Part shown: positions 7,034 to 15,847 of the stretch, in pieces
How the letters are laid out: every line of letters begins with the position of its first letter
Numbering within the stretch: the stretch's first letter is position 1
From: RGIG5612 sp045546255
GTDB taxonomy: Bacteria; Bacillota; Clostridia; Lachnospirales; Lachnospiraceae
Direction of reading: 5' to 3'
Assembly: GCA_045546255.1 (NCBI GenBank)
Contig: JAZQCK010000038.1
Span: 8,614-72,613, forward strand
Length of the DNA stretch: 64,000 bases
The notes under the pieces: model-generated
Told to the model about the DNA's origin: nothing
Seen by the model: only the letters and a program-made list of their open reading frames with translations
Database searches by the model: none
Made by a program: the position numbers and the translations under genes

Positions 7034-7879
7034 TTAATCGACGACTTCAACCAGCTCAATCGTAAAATTGAGTTCCTTTCCTGACATTTCATGGTTGGCA
7101 TCAAAAGTGATCGTCTTCTCATCTTTTGCAACAACTTTAACAGGGAATGGCTGACCATACATATTCTGCAGATAAACCTGCTGACCAGCTTCAAGTTCTT
7201 CCGAGCCCGGTATGCTTGCAATTTCCACCGAAAAGATTGCATCCGGATCCGGCTCGCCATATGCTTCGGACGGCATCAGGTGAACTTCAACGGTTTCACC
7301 GACTTCCATATTTGCAACCGCTTCATCAAAGCCGCGGATCATCATGCCTGCGCCGCAGATAAATTCAAGCGGTTCACCGCGGTCATAGGAAGAATCAAAC
7401 TGTGTGCCATCATTAAAGGTTCCTCTATAGTGTGTGCGGCAGGTCTTTCCAACATTCTTTCCGGAAAACGGAGGCTCGCTATGGCATCCGCCGCAGCTTC
7501 CGCATCCATGCTCGCCGCAATCATGATCGGAACAATCGTGATCTTCGCCGTGATGATCGCAGTTTGCTCCTGTGTTGACCAGTTCGCCACGCAGATATGC
7601 TTCCACTGCTTCATCCGCATTTCCGGATGCGCCTGCACAAAGCTCGATCCCGCGCTCTTCCAGGGCAGCTTGTGCGCCGCCTCCGATTCCGCCACAGATC
7701 AGAACATCGATTGCTTTTTCGTCAAGCATCGCTGCCAGTGCTCCGTGACCGCTGCCGTTGGAGCCGATCACTTCTGAAGACTTGATGACGCCGTCTTCGA
7801 CTTCATAAACTTTGAATTCTTCGGAATGTCCAAAATGCTGGAAAACTTCTCCGTTGTCATGTGTGACTGCTATTCTCAT
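7034..7879 (-). CDS. Fusion: NifX/NafY-like cofactor-binding domain + His/Cys-rich linker + FKBP (SlyD-type) prolyl isomerase
   Basis: 281 residues in three parts. Residues 1-105 match the dinitrogenase iron-molybdenum cofactor biosynthesis fold (PF02579), with H-F-G-H-S-E near residue 15 and the Gly-rich I-C-G-G-I-G-G-G. Residues 107-133 are packed with His, Asp and Cys, a probable metal sponge like the SlyD tail. Residues 138-281 are an FKBP domain with an inserted flap (S-Y-D-R-G-E-P, G-M-M-I-R-G-F-D-E-A). The combination suggests a metal-handling chaperone delivering Ni, Fe or a metal cluster. No nitrogenase or hydrogenase genes lie in the window. All parts are intact and in one frame. 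Confidence 0.85.
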   Translation of the reverse strand: MRIAVTHDNGEVFQHFGHSEEFKVYEVEDGVIKSSEVIGSNGSGHGALAAMLDEKAIDVLICGGIGGGAQAALEERGIELCAGASGNADEAVEAYLRGELVNTGANCDHHGEDHDCSDHDCGEHGCGSCGGCHSEPPFSGKNVGKTCRTHYRGTFNDGTQFDSSYDRGEPLEFICGAGMMIRGFDEAVANMEVGETVEVHLMPSEAYGEPDPDAIFSVEIASIPGSEELEAGQQVYLQNMYGQPFPVKVVAKDEKTITFDANHEMSGKELNFTIELVEVVD

Positions 7880-7937
7880 ATTGGTACTCCTTATGTTTTA
7901 TTCTGCAATATCTTAACCCACATAAGTGGTGATGTCA

Positions 7938-8879
7938 TTATCTATTTGTAACAGACCGCTCTCCTGTTAACTTCGCTTCTTCTCCCGAACTGACATATCC
8001 CAGCTGCTCTCCCATAATTTCCTTCATGATCTCAAAGGCAGGAAGCCCGGTGCAGTGACAGGTCAGGAATTTGCTTTTATATGTTTTCAGTTCTTTCGCA
8101 ATGCTCCTGATCTCTTCGATCTGTTCTTCTTTATAATCCGTCTTTTTCATCAGGTGAAAGCCGCTGATCACAAGGTCCGGATCATCGCCGTAGAGTTTTC
8201 GGTATTCATCCAGGATGCTTAAGATCCCGTTATGTGCACAGCCTGACATCAGAACATGCATTCCTTCGTCATGGATGACGAGATACTGTTCATGCTCAAA
8301 GTTGTCACGAATGAATTCAGAAGGATGTTCTGCTCTTTCAGGCTGTGTTTTGTTATCCCCGGTTTTCTCCAAAAGACTCCGGTTCGTAAAGGGCAGCTCA
8401 TGGCTGCGCTCGGGAATCGTAAAGAGCGCGAGTTCTTCGTCAATTTGATAATTGCCATGTAGTTTCTTTATTTGTGGAAGCTCTGCGATCCGTTTATCAA
8501 CTCCGATATAACGGTAACGCTGTTCTGCATGCTTTCCTTCATCTGCATAATAATCGCCGAAGGCAGATTCCTGGAGATAGATGGTGAAGCTTGTTTCTGT
8601 TTGCGAGTGATCGATGACATCTGCTGCCGCCCCCGCCTGTCTTTTCTCAGCAAATGGAAGAATGCCGCCGGAATGATCATAGTGGCCGTGGCTTAGGATG
8701 ACCGTGTCAATTGTTCCAAAATCGATCCCCAGCTCCTTTGCATTCTCAAGCGTCTCTTCCGATGGACCCAGATCCATCAGGAGTTTATGATGATCTGTCT
8801 CTATATAGAAGGAGAGCCCATGCGCTGCTTTGCAGCCTTTCATCCCTTCAGTATTTTCAATCAGGTTTATGATTCGCAT
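7938..8879 (-). CDS. MBL-fold metallo-hydrolase
   Basis: About 313 residues. The metal-binding H-x-H-x-D-H motif is intact (S-H-G-H-Y-D-H-S-G-G near residue 63), with later metal ligands in S-G-C-A-H-N-G and C-H-C-T-G. Architecture and length fit the MBL branch often named 7,8-dihydropterin-6-methyl-4-(ribofuranosyl)-aminobenzene-phosphate synthase-like, whose real substrates are mostly unknown. The ATG at 8879 is preferred; a GTG lies just before it at 8882, both served by AGGAG. Cytoplasmic. It sits between the VanX-like lipoprotein and the cofactor/FKBP fusion on the same strand. Confidence 0.75.
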   Translation of the reverse strand: MRIINLIENTEGMKGCKAAHGLSFYIETDHHKLLMDLGPSEETLENAKELGIDFGTIDTVILSHGHYDHSGGILPFAEKRQAGAAADVIDHSQTETSFTIYLQESAFGDYYADEGKHAEQRYRYIGVDKRIAELPQIKKLHGNYQIDEELALFTIPERSHELPFTNRSLLEKTGDNKTQPERAEHPSEFIRDNFEHEQYLVIHDEGMHVLMSGCAHNGILSILDEYRKLYGDDPDLVISGFHLMKKTDYKEEQIEEIRSIAKELKTYKSKFLTCHCTGLPAFEIMKEIMGEQLGYVSSGEEAKLTGERSVTNR

Positions 8880-8892
8880 CACTCTTTACTCC

Positions 8893-9723
8893 TCATGCTG
8901 CCAGGTCATCCAATGATTCGCTGTTGATCGGGAAAGTGAAGTAGGTGTTTGGATACGGCTCGTTTTCCAGAGTGAAATGCCACCACTCTTCCACCAGCGG
9001 TTTAAAGCCGTGCGCTAGCATCGCATCACGAAGGATCATGCGGTTTGCATACTGCTCGTCCGTGATCCCGGTGTAGTCCGGATGACTGAGTTCGCCGAAG
9101 TAGTCAAAAGTGCCTCCCATGTCCACTTCCTTTTCCGTGGTCATGTCAAACAACGTCAAATCGACCGTGCTTCCACGACTGTGGCCAGAGTGCTCGGCAA
9201 TGTACCCCTGCGGGAAGAGCACATCCTTTTCCAGTTCCGGATAGAAGTACTGCTTCATGCGCGTGTCCTTTTCATCTTTCGCCCAGTTGACAAAATTCGT
9301 GACCGCCATCTGCGGACGGTAGGCATCATAGATTTTAAGGCGATATCCCTTCTGAACCAATTCGTCGCTGACCTCTTTTAGAGCCGCAGCTGCTTCCTTT
9401 GTAAGGAACGCCAAAGGCTCTTCGTATCCATCGATCCGATCGCCGACAAAATTATAGGTCGAATAATAGCGGATCTCTAAGATCGCATCCGGCACCGCTT
9501 CACTGAGCAGAACAAAATCCGATGAATCATTCGATAAAATGATGCCGTCTTCTTCCACTTCCGTAACCGGCTCTCCGGAAGGAGTCAGCTCGCTTTCCTG
9601 TTCTGCCGCTGTGACAGATTCCGATTCTGCCGCCGGATTCGTCTCCTGTTTCCCGCAGCCAAAAAGCGTGGCTAAAAGCAGGACTGATATGATTGAAATC
9701 GCGATGAGTTTTTTGATGATCAT
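8893..9723 (-). CDS. Lipoprotein, D-Ala-D-Ala dipeptidase (VanX/M15D) family
   Basis: 276 residues. A lipoprotein signal ends at Cys23 (L-L-A-T-L-F-G-C), followed by a Glu/Ser-rich spacer. The M15D core has zinc and catalytic motifs: Y-D-A-Y-R-P near 125, S-G-H-S-R-G-S-T-V-D near 180 and E-E-W-W-H-F near 247. Homologues cut D-Ala-D-Ala or peptidoglycan-derived dipeptides. Being anchored outside the membrane, it more likely recycles or trims wall peptides than gives VanX-type vancomycin resistance, which needs a cytoplasmic enzyme. No vanHA partners are nearby. Confidence 0.82.
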   Translation of the reverse strand: MIIKKLIAISIISVLLLATLFGCGKQETNPAAESESVTAAEQESELTPSGEPVTEVEEDGIILSNDSSDFVLLSEAVPDAILEIRYYSTYNFVGDRIDGYEEPLAFLTKEAAAALKEVSDELVQKGYRLKIYDAYRPQMAVTNFVNWAKDEKDTRMKQYFYPELEKDVLFPQGYIAEHSGHSRGSTVDLTLFDMTTEKEVDMGGTFDYFGELSHPDYTGITDEQYANRMILRDAMLAHGFKPLVEEWWHFTLENEPYPNTYFTFPINSESLDDLAA

Positions 9724-9833
9724 ATTTCGATTACCCCTTATTGGTTTTATTTATTTTACCACGTCTGCCGAGCAAATCGATATTCCGTCTGAAAAATGAT
9801 CAGCATTTTTCATGATTCACTGAATGACCTCAT

Positions 9834-9849
9834 CAAATATTGATATTTG
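9834..9849. promoter_or_regulatory. Perfect 16-bp palindrome upstream of araA
   Basis: CAAATAT-TG-ATATTTG, arms of seven bases, 65 bases before the araA start. A candidate operator for a sugar-responsive regulator. It does not match the Bacillus AraR box well, and no araR-type gene is in the window. Confidence 0.4.
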
Positions 9850-9913
9850 CGCATGATTTCTCCCGGTGCCACAATGATTGTGGGGTAGTTTGTATTTTTA
9901 TAAGGAGAAAAAC

Positions 9914-11386
9914 ATGGGTGTGAAAAACAGAGAATTCTGGTTTGTTGTCGGAAGCCAGTTCCTTTATGGTGAAGAAGTATTGGAAACGGTGGAGAAGCGG
10001 GCGAAGGAGATGGCCGCGGAGCTGAGCAAGGCGCTCCCCTACCCTCTGATCTATAAAGTGACCGCAAAGACAAACCGGGAGATCACGGATATTATTAAAG
10101 AGGCTAATTATCGGGACGAATGCTGCGGCGTCATCACATGGTGCCACACCTTCTCCCCGTCGAAGATGTGGATCAACGGGCTTTCCACGCTGCAAAAGCC
10201 GTATTGCCACCTGGCCACACAATATAATCTCACGATTCCAAACGAAGAAATCGATATGGACTTTATGAACCTGAACCAGGCCGCACACGGCGACCGGGAG
10301 CACGGGTTCTTAGGCGCGCGCCTGCGCATTCCGCGCAAAGTGATCGCAGGCTTCTGGAAAGACACGGAGGTGCAAAAGAAACTCGGCGATTGGATGAAAG
10401 TCGCGGTCGGCGTTGCGATTTCAAAAGAAATGAAAGTCATGCGCTTCGGTGACAATATGCGCGAAGTGGCAGTTACCGAAGGCGACAAGGTCGAAGCGCA
10501 GATCAAGCTCGGCTGGCAGGTAAATACCTGGGCCGTCGGCGATTTAGTTAAGGAAATGGATCAGGTCAGCGAAGAAGAAATCGACGGCCTCGTCAAGTTA
10601 TATCAGGATCTTTATGACATGAACACGGACGACGTTGCATCTGTCCGCTATCAGGCGCGGGAAGAAATCGCAATCCGCAAACTGCTGGTAGCAGAAGGCT
10701 GCCGCGCCTTTACGAACACCTTCCAGGATTTATATGGCATGGAGCAGCTTCCAGGACTTGCTTCGCAGCACCTCATGTCGCTCGGTTATGGCTTTGGCGC
10801 AGAAGGCGATTGGAAAGTCAGCGCGATGTGCGCGATCATGAAGGCCATGGGTGAAAGCGGCAATGGCGCGTCCGGCTTCATGGAAGACTACACCTACCAT
10901 TTGGAAAAAGGCGGTGAATGCAGTCTCGGCGCACACATGCTTGAGGTCTGCCCTTCGCTTGCTGCAGAGAAGCCGCGTATCGAAACGCACTTCCTTGGCA
11001 TCGGCATGAACGAGAAAGATCCGGCAAGACTGGTGTTCGAAGGAAAAGAAGGTCCGGCCATTGTGGTATCGCTCGTTGATATGGGCGGACGGCTGCGTCT
11101 CATCGTGCAGGACATCGAAGCGATCAAGCCGATCCTTCCGATGCCGAATCTTCCGGTTGCACGTGTCATGTGGAAACCGCTCCCGGACCTTTTGACCGGC
11201 GTTGAATGCTGGATCCTTGCAGGCGGCGCACACCACACCGTTCTTTCCTATGATGTCAGCGCCGAGATGATGCGAGACTTCGCACGCATTATGGATATCG
11301 AATTCGTCCACATCACAAAAGATACGACTCCTGAGAAGCTGGAGGATGAACTTTTGGTGAAAGACCTGCTGTGGAAGCTGAAATAA
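9914..11386 (+). CDS. araA: L-arabinose isomerase
   Basis: 490 residues from the ATG at 9914, which follows AAGGAGAAAAAC; an upstream in-frame extension to 9878 has no ribosome site. The enzyme converts L-arabinose to L-ribulose. Catalytic and Mn-binding positions are visible: G-F-G-A-E-G-D-W, F-M-E-D-Y-T-Y-H, G-A-H-M-L-E-V-C-P-S and G-G-A-H-H-T. It is the first gene of a four-gene plus-strand operon (araA, kinase, araD, esterase) with spacings of 15, -7 and 11 bases. Confidence 0.95.
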   Translation: MGVKNREFWFVVGSQFLYGEEVLETVEKRAKEMAAELSKALPYPLIYKVTAKTNREITDIIKEANYRDECCGVITWCHTFSPSKMWINGLSTLQKPYCHLATQYNLTIPNEEIDMDFMNLNQAAHGDREHGFLGARLRIPRKVIAGFWKDTEVQKKLGDWMKVAVGVAISKEMKVMRFGDNMREVAVTEGDKVEAQIKLGWQVNTWAVGDLVKEMDQVSEEEIDGLVKLYQDLYDMNTDDVASVRYQAREEIAIRKLLVAEGCRAFTNTFQDLYGMEQLPGLASQHLMSLGYGFGAEGDWKVSAMCAIMKAMGESGNGASGFMEDYTYHLEKGGECSLGAHMLEVCPSLAAEKPRIETHFLGIGMNEKDPARLVFEGKEGPAIVVSLVDMGGRLRLIVQDIEAIKPILPMPNLPVARVMWKPLPDLLTGVECWILAGGAHHTVLSYDVSAEMMRDFARIMDIEFVHITKDTTPEKLEDELLVKDLLWKLK

Positions 11387-11401
11387 AGAACTGGATTAAA
11401 A

Positions 11402-13003
11402 ATGAATCAATTAATCGAATCTCAATTAAATACAGCCGTCATCGGAATCGAGCTGGGCTCCACCCGGATCAAAGCGGTGCTGATCGATGATCAGTTTCGT
11501 CCGCTTGCAAACGGTATCTTTGAATGGGAGAACCAGCTGGAAGATGGCATATGGACGTATGCTTTGAAGGATGTGGAAGCCGGCCTGCAGGCTTGTTTTG
11601 CAGACTTGAAAGCAGACGTAAAGAAAAAGTATGGCTTCACACTGCATCGTGTCTCCGCGATCGGGGTGTCTGCAATGATGCATGGCTATCTCCCCTTTGA
11701 TACATCGGGTCGTCAGCTCGCCGGATTCCGCACCTGGAGAAATACGATCACAGGCGAAGCAGCCAGACAACTTTCGCAGCTCTTTGGCTTTAACATTCCC
11801 CAGCGCTGGAGCATTGCCCATCTCTATCAGGCGATTTTAAATAACGAAGAACACGTCAAGGATCTTGCCTTCTTAACAACGCTTGCCGGATATATTCATT
11901 GGAAGCTGAGCGGCGAGAAAGTGATCGGCATCGGTGATGCCAGCGGCATGTTCCCGATCGACAGCAGCACAAAAGATTATGATGCAAAAATGCTGGAACA
12001 GTTCCGGGTTCTGAGCGGGATCGATCTTCGGACAGTTTTTCCGAAAGTGCTGGTAGCAGGAGAAAACGCCGGAACTCTGACAAAAGAAGGCGCCTTGTTC
12101 CTTGATCCTTCAGGCGAACTCGAGGCAGGAATCCCGCTTGCGCCTTGCGAGGGCGATGCCGGGACAGGCATGACCGCGACAAACTCTGTCAAGGTTCATA
12201 CCGGTAATGTTTCCGCTGGCACTTCGGACTTTGCAATGATCGTCGTGGACCAACCGCTCGGCGTGCACGAAGAGATCGACATGGTTACGACCCCGTCCGG
12301 AGATCCCGTTGCAATGGTCCACTGCAACAACTGCACCTCGGACCTGAATGCATGGATCGGCTTGTTCGGGGAAGTGCTGGAGCTGATGGCGGCGCATCCG
12401 AACACGAAAATCAGCAAAGCTGAACTCTTCACAAAACTTTTCCAGAAAGCACTCGAAGGCGACACAGACTGCGGCGGCCTTATGAATATCAACTATATTT
12501 CCGGCGAAGGCGTGACAAAACTGGACGAAGGCATCCCACTCTTCTTGCGCCGTCCGGATGCAAACTTTAACCTGGCCAACTTTATGCGCACGCAGCTTAT
12601 CTCCGCGCTTGCAACGCTCAAGATCGGCCTGGACATTTTAACGCAGACAGAACATGTGCCGATACAAAAACTTTATGGTCACGGCGGATTTTTTAAAACG
12701 CCGGGTGTCGGAACGAGACTTCTTTCCGCAGCAGCCGGCGCGCCGGTCGCTGTCATGAAGACGGCCGGCGAAGGCGGTCCCTACGGCATGGCGCTGCTGG
12801 CTGCCTATATGATGCAAAAAGAAGAGGGTGAAAGTCTGGCAGACTTCTTAGAAACAAAAGTCTTTGCCGGAATCGAGCCGGAAGAAGTCATGGCAACGGA
12901 AGAAGAGATCAAAGGTTTCCAGGCATTTTTAGAGGAATATAAAAAGGCGCTTGTTGTGGAAGAAGAAGCAATCGTCCAAAATAGAGAGGGGCAAAAATGT
13001 TAG
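11402..13003 (+). CDS. FGGY-family carbohydrate kinase (probable L-ribulokinase)
   Basis: 533 residues. The N-terminal FGGY domain opens with I-G-I-E-L-G-S-T-R-I-K (phosphate-binding loop) and the C-terminal domain has Y-G-H-G-G-F-F-K and a Gly-rich A-G-E-G-G-P-Y-G-M-A. Placed between araA and araD, it should phosphorylate L-ribulose to L-ribulose-5-phosphate. It belongs to the xylulokinase-like group rather than the E. coli AraB type, so no symbol is given. The ribosome site is weak, consistent with coupling to araA 15 bases upstream. It overlaps araD by seven bases. Confidence 0.85.
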   Translation: MNQLIESQLNTAVIGIELGSTRIKAVLIDDQFRPLANGIFEWENQLEDGIWTYALKDVEAGLQACFADLKADVKKKYGFTLHRVSAIGVSAMMHGYLPFDTSGRQLAGFRTWRNTITGEAARQLSQLFGFNIPQRWSIAHLYQAILNNEEHVKDLAFLTTLAGYIHWKLSGEKVIGIGDASGMFPIDSSTKDYDAKMLEQFRVLSGIDLRTVFPKVLVAGENAGTLTKEGALFLDPSGELEAGIPLAPCEGDAGTGMTATNSVKVHTGNVSAGTSDFAMIVVDQPLGVHEEIDMVTTPSGDPVAMVHCNNCTSDLNAWIGLFGEVLELMAAHPNTKISKAELFTKLFQKALEGDTDCGGLMNINYISGEGVTKLDEGIPLFLRRPDANFNLANFMRTQLISALATLKIGLDILTQTEHVPIQKLYGHGGFFKTPGVGTRLLSAAAGAPVAVMKTAGEGGPYGMALLAAYMMQKEEGESLADFLETKVFAGIEPEEVMATEEEIKGFQAFLEEYKKALVVEEEAIVQNREGQKC

Positions 13004-13689
13004 AAGAATTAAAAAGACAAGTACTGAAAGCGAACCTGCTCTTACCGAAACACGGGCTGGTCTCCTTCACCTGGGGCAACGCGTCCGGCATCGACCGCGA
13101 AAACGGGCTCGTTGTAATCAAACCATCCGGCGTTCCATATTCCGAGATGACAGTAGATGACCTCGTGGTCGTGAGCATGACGGGCGTAGTCGTCGAAGGG
13201 CACTATAAACCTTCCAGCGATCTGCCGACGCACCTCGAGCTTTACAAAGCATTCCCGGAATGCGGCGGCATTGTCCACACGCACTCCCGCTGGGCGACGA
13301 TTTTTGCACAAGCGGAATTGCCGCTGGATCCACTCGGCACAACGCATGCAGATTACTTCTATGGACAGATTCCCTGCACACGCCCGCTGACCGTATTTGA
13401 AATACAGGAGAATTATGAAAAAGAAACGGGACTAGTGATCGCAGAGACTTTTAAAGGTCGTGACCCCCAAGCAGTTCCTGCTGTCCTAGTAAATGGACAC
13501 GGTCCGTTCACTTGGGGCAAAGACGCCGTGAACGCCGCATTCCATGCAGCCGTCCTCGAAGAGATCGCCTTCATGAACTGGCACACGCTGATGCTGCAGC
13601 CGGAAGAATCGCCGCTCCCGAAGGCGCTCCTCGATAAACACTATTTAAGAAAACACGGCAAAGACGCTTACTACGGACAGGATTCTTAA
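12997..13689 (+). CDS. araD: L-ribulose-5-phosphate 4-epimerase
   Basis: 230 residues, the normal AraD length. Zinc ligands are present at His94 and His96 (V-H-T-H-S) and His168 (V-N-G-H-G-P), with Asp75 in S-S-D-L-P-T-H. The enzyme turns L-ribulose-5-phosphate into D-xylulose-5-phosphate by a retro-aldol step, linking arabinose to the pentose phosphate pathway. Start at 12997 overlaps the kinase stop and has GAGAGGGG upstream. Confidence 0.93.
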   Translation: MLEELKRQVLKANLLLPKHGLVSFTWGNASGIDRENGLVVIKPSGVPYSEMTVDDLVVVSMTGVVVEGHYKPSSDLPTHLELYKAFPECGGIVHTHSRWATIFAQAELPLDPLGTTHADYFYGQIPCTRPLTVFEIQENYEKETGLVIAETFKGRDPQAVPAVLVNGHGPFTWGKDAVNAAFHAAVLEEIAFMNWHTLMLQPEESPLPKALLDKHYLRKHGKDAYYGQDS

Positions 13690-13700
13690 GGAGGCAAAAA

Positions 13701-14879
13701 ATGGGACAATTTGATTTCATTCATAACCAGGCATTTGACGACCGCGCGATTGCGTTTGCTCCGCAGACGCCGCAGGCAGAACCGGGCCACCCCGTCTGGG
13801 AAGTCATCCCGATGGACACCGGTGCGAAAGTGCTGGAAAACGGCGACGTGAAATTCGGAATCCATGCACCGGATGCAAAGCATGTTTCACTCGTGCTCGG
13901 GTTGCGTCCGGAAGCGCCGATCGAAATGGAAAAAGACACCGACGGCGTTTGGAAAACCGTGCTTCCCTATGATCCAACTTTTGTTGGACCAAAGGCATTC
14001 TGGTTCTCCGTCGATGGCGGCGATGTCACCAGCCCTTACTGTCCTGTTTATTACAGCCATGCGATGCCAGTCAACTATGTCGAGATTCCGGACCCAAAAG
14101 CATCGTTTGTTTTAATGCGGGATGTGCCGCACGGAAGCGTTGTGACTGAGTATTACTGGTCCAGCGTTCTGGAAGATTTTGAGCGCTGCCTGATCTATCT
14201 GCCGCCAAACTACCACGAAGGCGGCGAATATCCGGTGCTCTACCTCCAGCAAGGTTACGGCGAGAACGAAACTTCCTGGATCTACAACGGCAAGGTGAAC
14301 CACATCATGGACAACCTGATCGCAGACGGCGAAGCCGAGCCGTTCATCGTCGTTATGAACAACGGCATGTTCCACGGCAAATATAATGTATTCGCTGATT
14401 TCCAGGAGCCCTTTGCAAAATCGCTGATCGAATGCTGCATGCCGATGATTGAAAAGAAATACCGCGTGAAAGCGGATAAGTGGAACCGCGGCATCGCCGG
14501 CTTTTCAATGGGCTCGATGCAGGCGTGCGTCTACGGTCTTCAGCATTTGGACGTCTTCTCGCACATCGGCCTCTTAAGCGGCTTCATGCGCAGGGTTGGC
14601 CGTCCGGACACGGACCTCAGCAAAGACTTTGAATTGAACGACCACTTGAAAGTGATGATGGATAAAGAACTCTTTGAAAAAGAGATCCGCCTTTTCTTCC
14701 GTGGTGTCGGCTCGCTCGATATGAAGTTCGACGCGTTCACGGTCGACGACGAGATCTGCGCGGAGCAAGGCTTTGACCAATATAACAACATCGTCCGCTT
14801 TGTGGCCGACGGCTACCACCACGACTGGGCCGTCATGCGCGTCCTCTTCCATGAGTTTGCAAAGCGGGTGTTCCGCTGA
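13701..14879 (+). CDS. Esterase with N-terminal E-set/CBM48-like domain
   Basis: 392 residues. Residues about 45-140 form a beta-sandwich as in CBM48/E-set domains; residues about 145-392 are an esterase D-type alpha/beta hydrolase with nucleophile in G-F-S-M-G-S and catalytic His in G-Y-H-H-D-W. Similar two-domain enzymes remove feruloyl or acetyl groups from arabinoxylan-derived sugars. There is no signal peptide, so it probably deacylates imported arabino-oligosaccharides. Position at the end of the ara operon, with AAGGAGG before the ATG, supports that role. Confidence 0.8.
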   Translation: MGQFDFIHNQAFDDRAIAFAPQTPQAEPGHPVWEVIPMDTGAKVLENGDVKFGIHAPDAKHVSLVLGLRPEAPIEMEKDTDGVWKTVLPYDPTFVGPKAFWFSVDGGDVTSPYCPVYYSHAMPVNYVEIPDPKASFVLMRDVPHGSVVTEYYWSSVLEDFERCLIYLPPNYHEGGEYPVLYLQQGYGENETSWIYNGKVNHIMDNLIADGEAEPFIVVMNNGMFHGKYNVFADFQEPFAKSLIECCMPMIEKKYRVKADKWNRGIAGFSMGSMQACVYGLQHLDVFSHIGLLSGFMRRVGRPDTDLSKDFELNDHLKVMMDKELFEKEIRLFFRGVGSLDMKFDAFTVDDEICAEQGFDQYNNIVRFVADGYHHDWAVMRVLFHEFAKRVFR

Positions 14880-14943
14880 CTGCTGTCAGCCTTATCTTGT
14901 CAACTGAGCAGGAAGCATGCTTTCTGCCATAAAAATATTCCCC

Positions 14944-14980
14944 ATAAAAAGGGCGCCGCTTCTGCGACGCCCTTAGCTTT
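14944..14980. terminator. Terminator between the converging ara operon and hsp20
   Basis: AAGGGCG/CGCCCTT stem with an inner CGC/GCG pair and A/T runs on either side; placed to end both the plus-strand ara operon and minus-strand hsp20. Confidence 0.65.
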
Positions 14981-15051
14981 TATAAGATTCTGTTTACCGG
15001 TTCAAAAGCTTTCAACCAGATTCTTCAAAGCCCCAATTATAATTACCTGCT

Positions 15052-15133
15052 TTCAATCATGATGCGGTTAAGATGATCTGCCTCATCATGATCCGCTTTA
15101 ATTGATCAGCCCTCGATCATGATCCGTTTCTTC
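15052..15133 (-). repeat. Degenerate tandem repeats at the 3' end of hsp20
   Basis: Three copies of a TCATGATSCG-centred unit (15052-15069, 15081-15098, 15112-15133), about 30 bases apart. The last encodes the true C-terminus (K-R-I-M-I-E-G); the others lie beyond the stop and look like decayed duplicates of it. Confidence 0.5.
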
Positions 15134-15555
15134 TCCGGAACCTGAGCCTGCTCTTTCTTTGGAAGTGTCAGCTTCAAAACGCCGTCTTCCATCTTGGCTT
15201 TGATATCTTCTTCAGTCAGATTCTCGCCGACGTAGAAGCTTCTCTGCATTGTTCCGGCATAACGCTCCTGACGGATGACTTTGCCTTTCTTATCCTTCGT
15301 GTCTTTGTCGAGGCCTTTGGCAGCTTCAACGATCAGATAACCATCCTCCAAAGTCAGGTTGATCTCATCTTTCTTGAATCCAGGAAGGTCAATGTCTACT
15401 TCGTATGCATCTTCGTGCTCATGCACGTCGGTCTTCATCAGGTGAGCCGCACGGTTGCCATACAGCTTTTTGTCAATGTCCTCGAAGTCCCTCATTCTCG
15501 GGAAATCCATCCAATCATCCAGTAAACTTTCTCCAAATAATCTCGGTAATAACAT
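15106..15555 (-). CDS. hsp20: Small heat shock protein, Hsp20/alpha-crystallin family
   Basis: 149 residues, normal for the family. The alpha-crystallin domain spans about residues 38-135 with the D-L-P-G-F-K-K-D-E-I strand and the diagnostic D-G-V-L-K-L-T-L-P-K; the C-terminal tail has I-M-I. It forms oligomers that hold unfolding proteins for refolding by DnaK and others. A strong site (GAAGGAGG) precedes the ATG. Its promoter at 15670-15698 overlaps a CIRCE element, so it should be repressed by HrcA and induced by heat. Confidence 0.93.
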   Translation of the reverse strand: MLLPRLFGESLLDDWMDFPRMRDFEDIDKKLYGNRAAHLMKTDVHEHEDAYEVDIDLPGFKKDEINLTLEDGYLIVEAAKGLDKDTKDKKGKVIRQERYAGTMQRSFYVGENLTEEDIKAKMEDGVLKLTLPKKEQAQVPEKKRIMIEG

Positions 15556-15669
15556 AAGTCATGCCTCCTTCTCATAAAAAATATGTTTTACTATAAGTTC
15601 TATGAGCATTGGGACGGAGGGTTCGGATCCTTTTTTCTGGAATCTTCTCTGTTCCTTTGTTCTAACTAC

Positions 15670-15698
15670 GTTATAGCACCGATTGCTAGCACTGTCAA
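15670..15698 (-). promoter_or_regulatory. Sigma-A promoter of hsp20
   Basis: On the minus strand TTGACA, 17-base spacer, TATAAC: a near-consensus housekeeping promoter. The -35 lies in the middle of the CIRCE element, so bound HrcA would block RNA polymerase. Confidence 0.85.
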
Positions 15699-15712
15699 GA
15701 GGTGAGTGCTAA
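15686..15712. promoter_or_regulatory. CIRCE operator (HrcA site)
   Basis: TTAGCACTC-N9-CAGTGCTAG read on the minus strand, against the consensus TTAGCACTC-N9-GAGTGCTAA: left half perfect, two mismatches in the right half. It controls hsp20. Confidence 0.88.
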
Positions 15713-15804
15713 TTTCGTCAAGGTCTCGCCGGTGATCCGATAAACGGTCCACTCCTCCATCGGCTTGGCGCCGAGCGAAAGGTAAAAAACAGGATCAGCC
15801 CGCA
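15695..15804 (-). pseudogene. C-terminal remnant of a GNAT acetyltransferase
   Basis: A minus-strand frame of about 36 codons reads F-Y-L-S-L-G-A-K-P-M-E-E-W-T-V-Y-R before a stop. This is the characteristic end of a GNAT acetyltransferase (Y-x-x-L-G-A motif). Its upstream side is closed by a stop at 15805, and a continuing charged frame (E-N-D-C-G-L) lies in another phase, so the gene is broken. The last codons overlap the CIRCE element of hsp20. Confidence 0.6.
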
Positions 15805-15847
15805 GTCATTTTCTGTGGCTGTTCGAAAGCTTAGTGATTCCATAGCT

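Noticed and set aside
8893..9723. Vancomycin-resistance vanX.
   Set aside because: Lipoprotein signal puts it outside the membrane and no vanH, vanA or vanRS genes are nearby.
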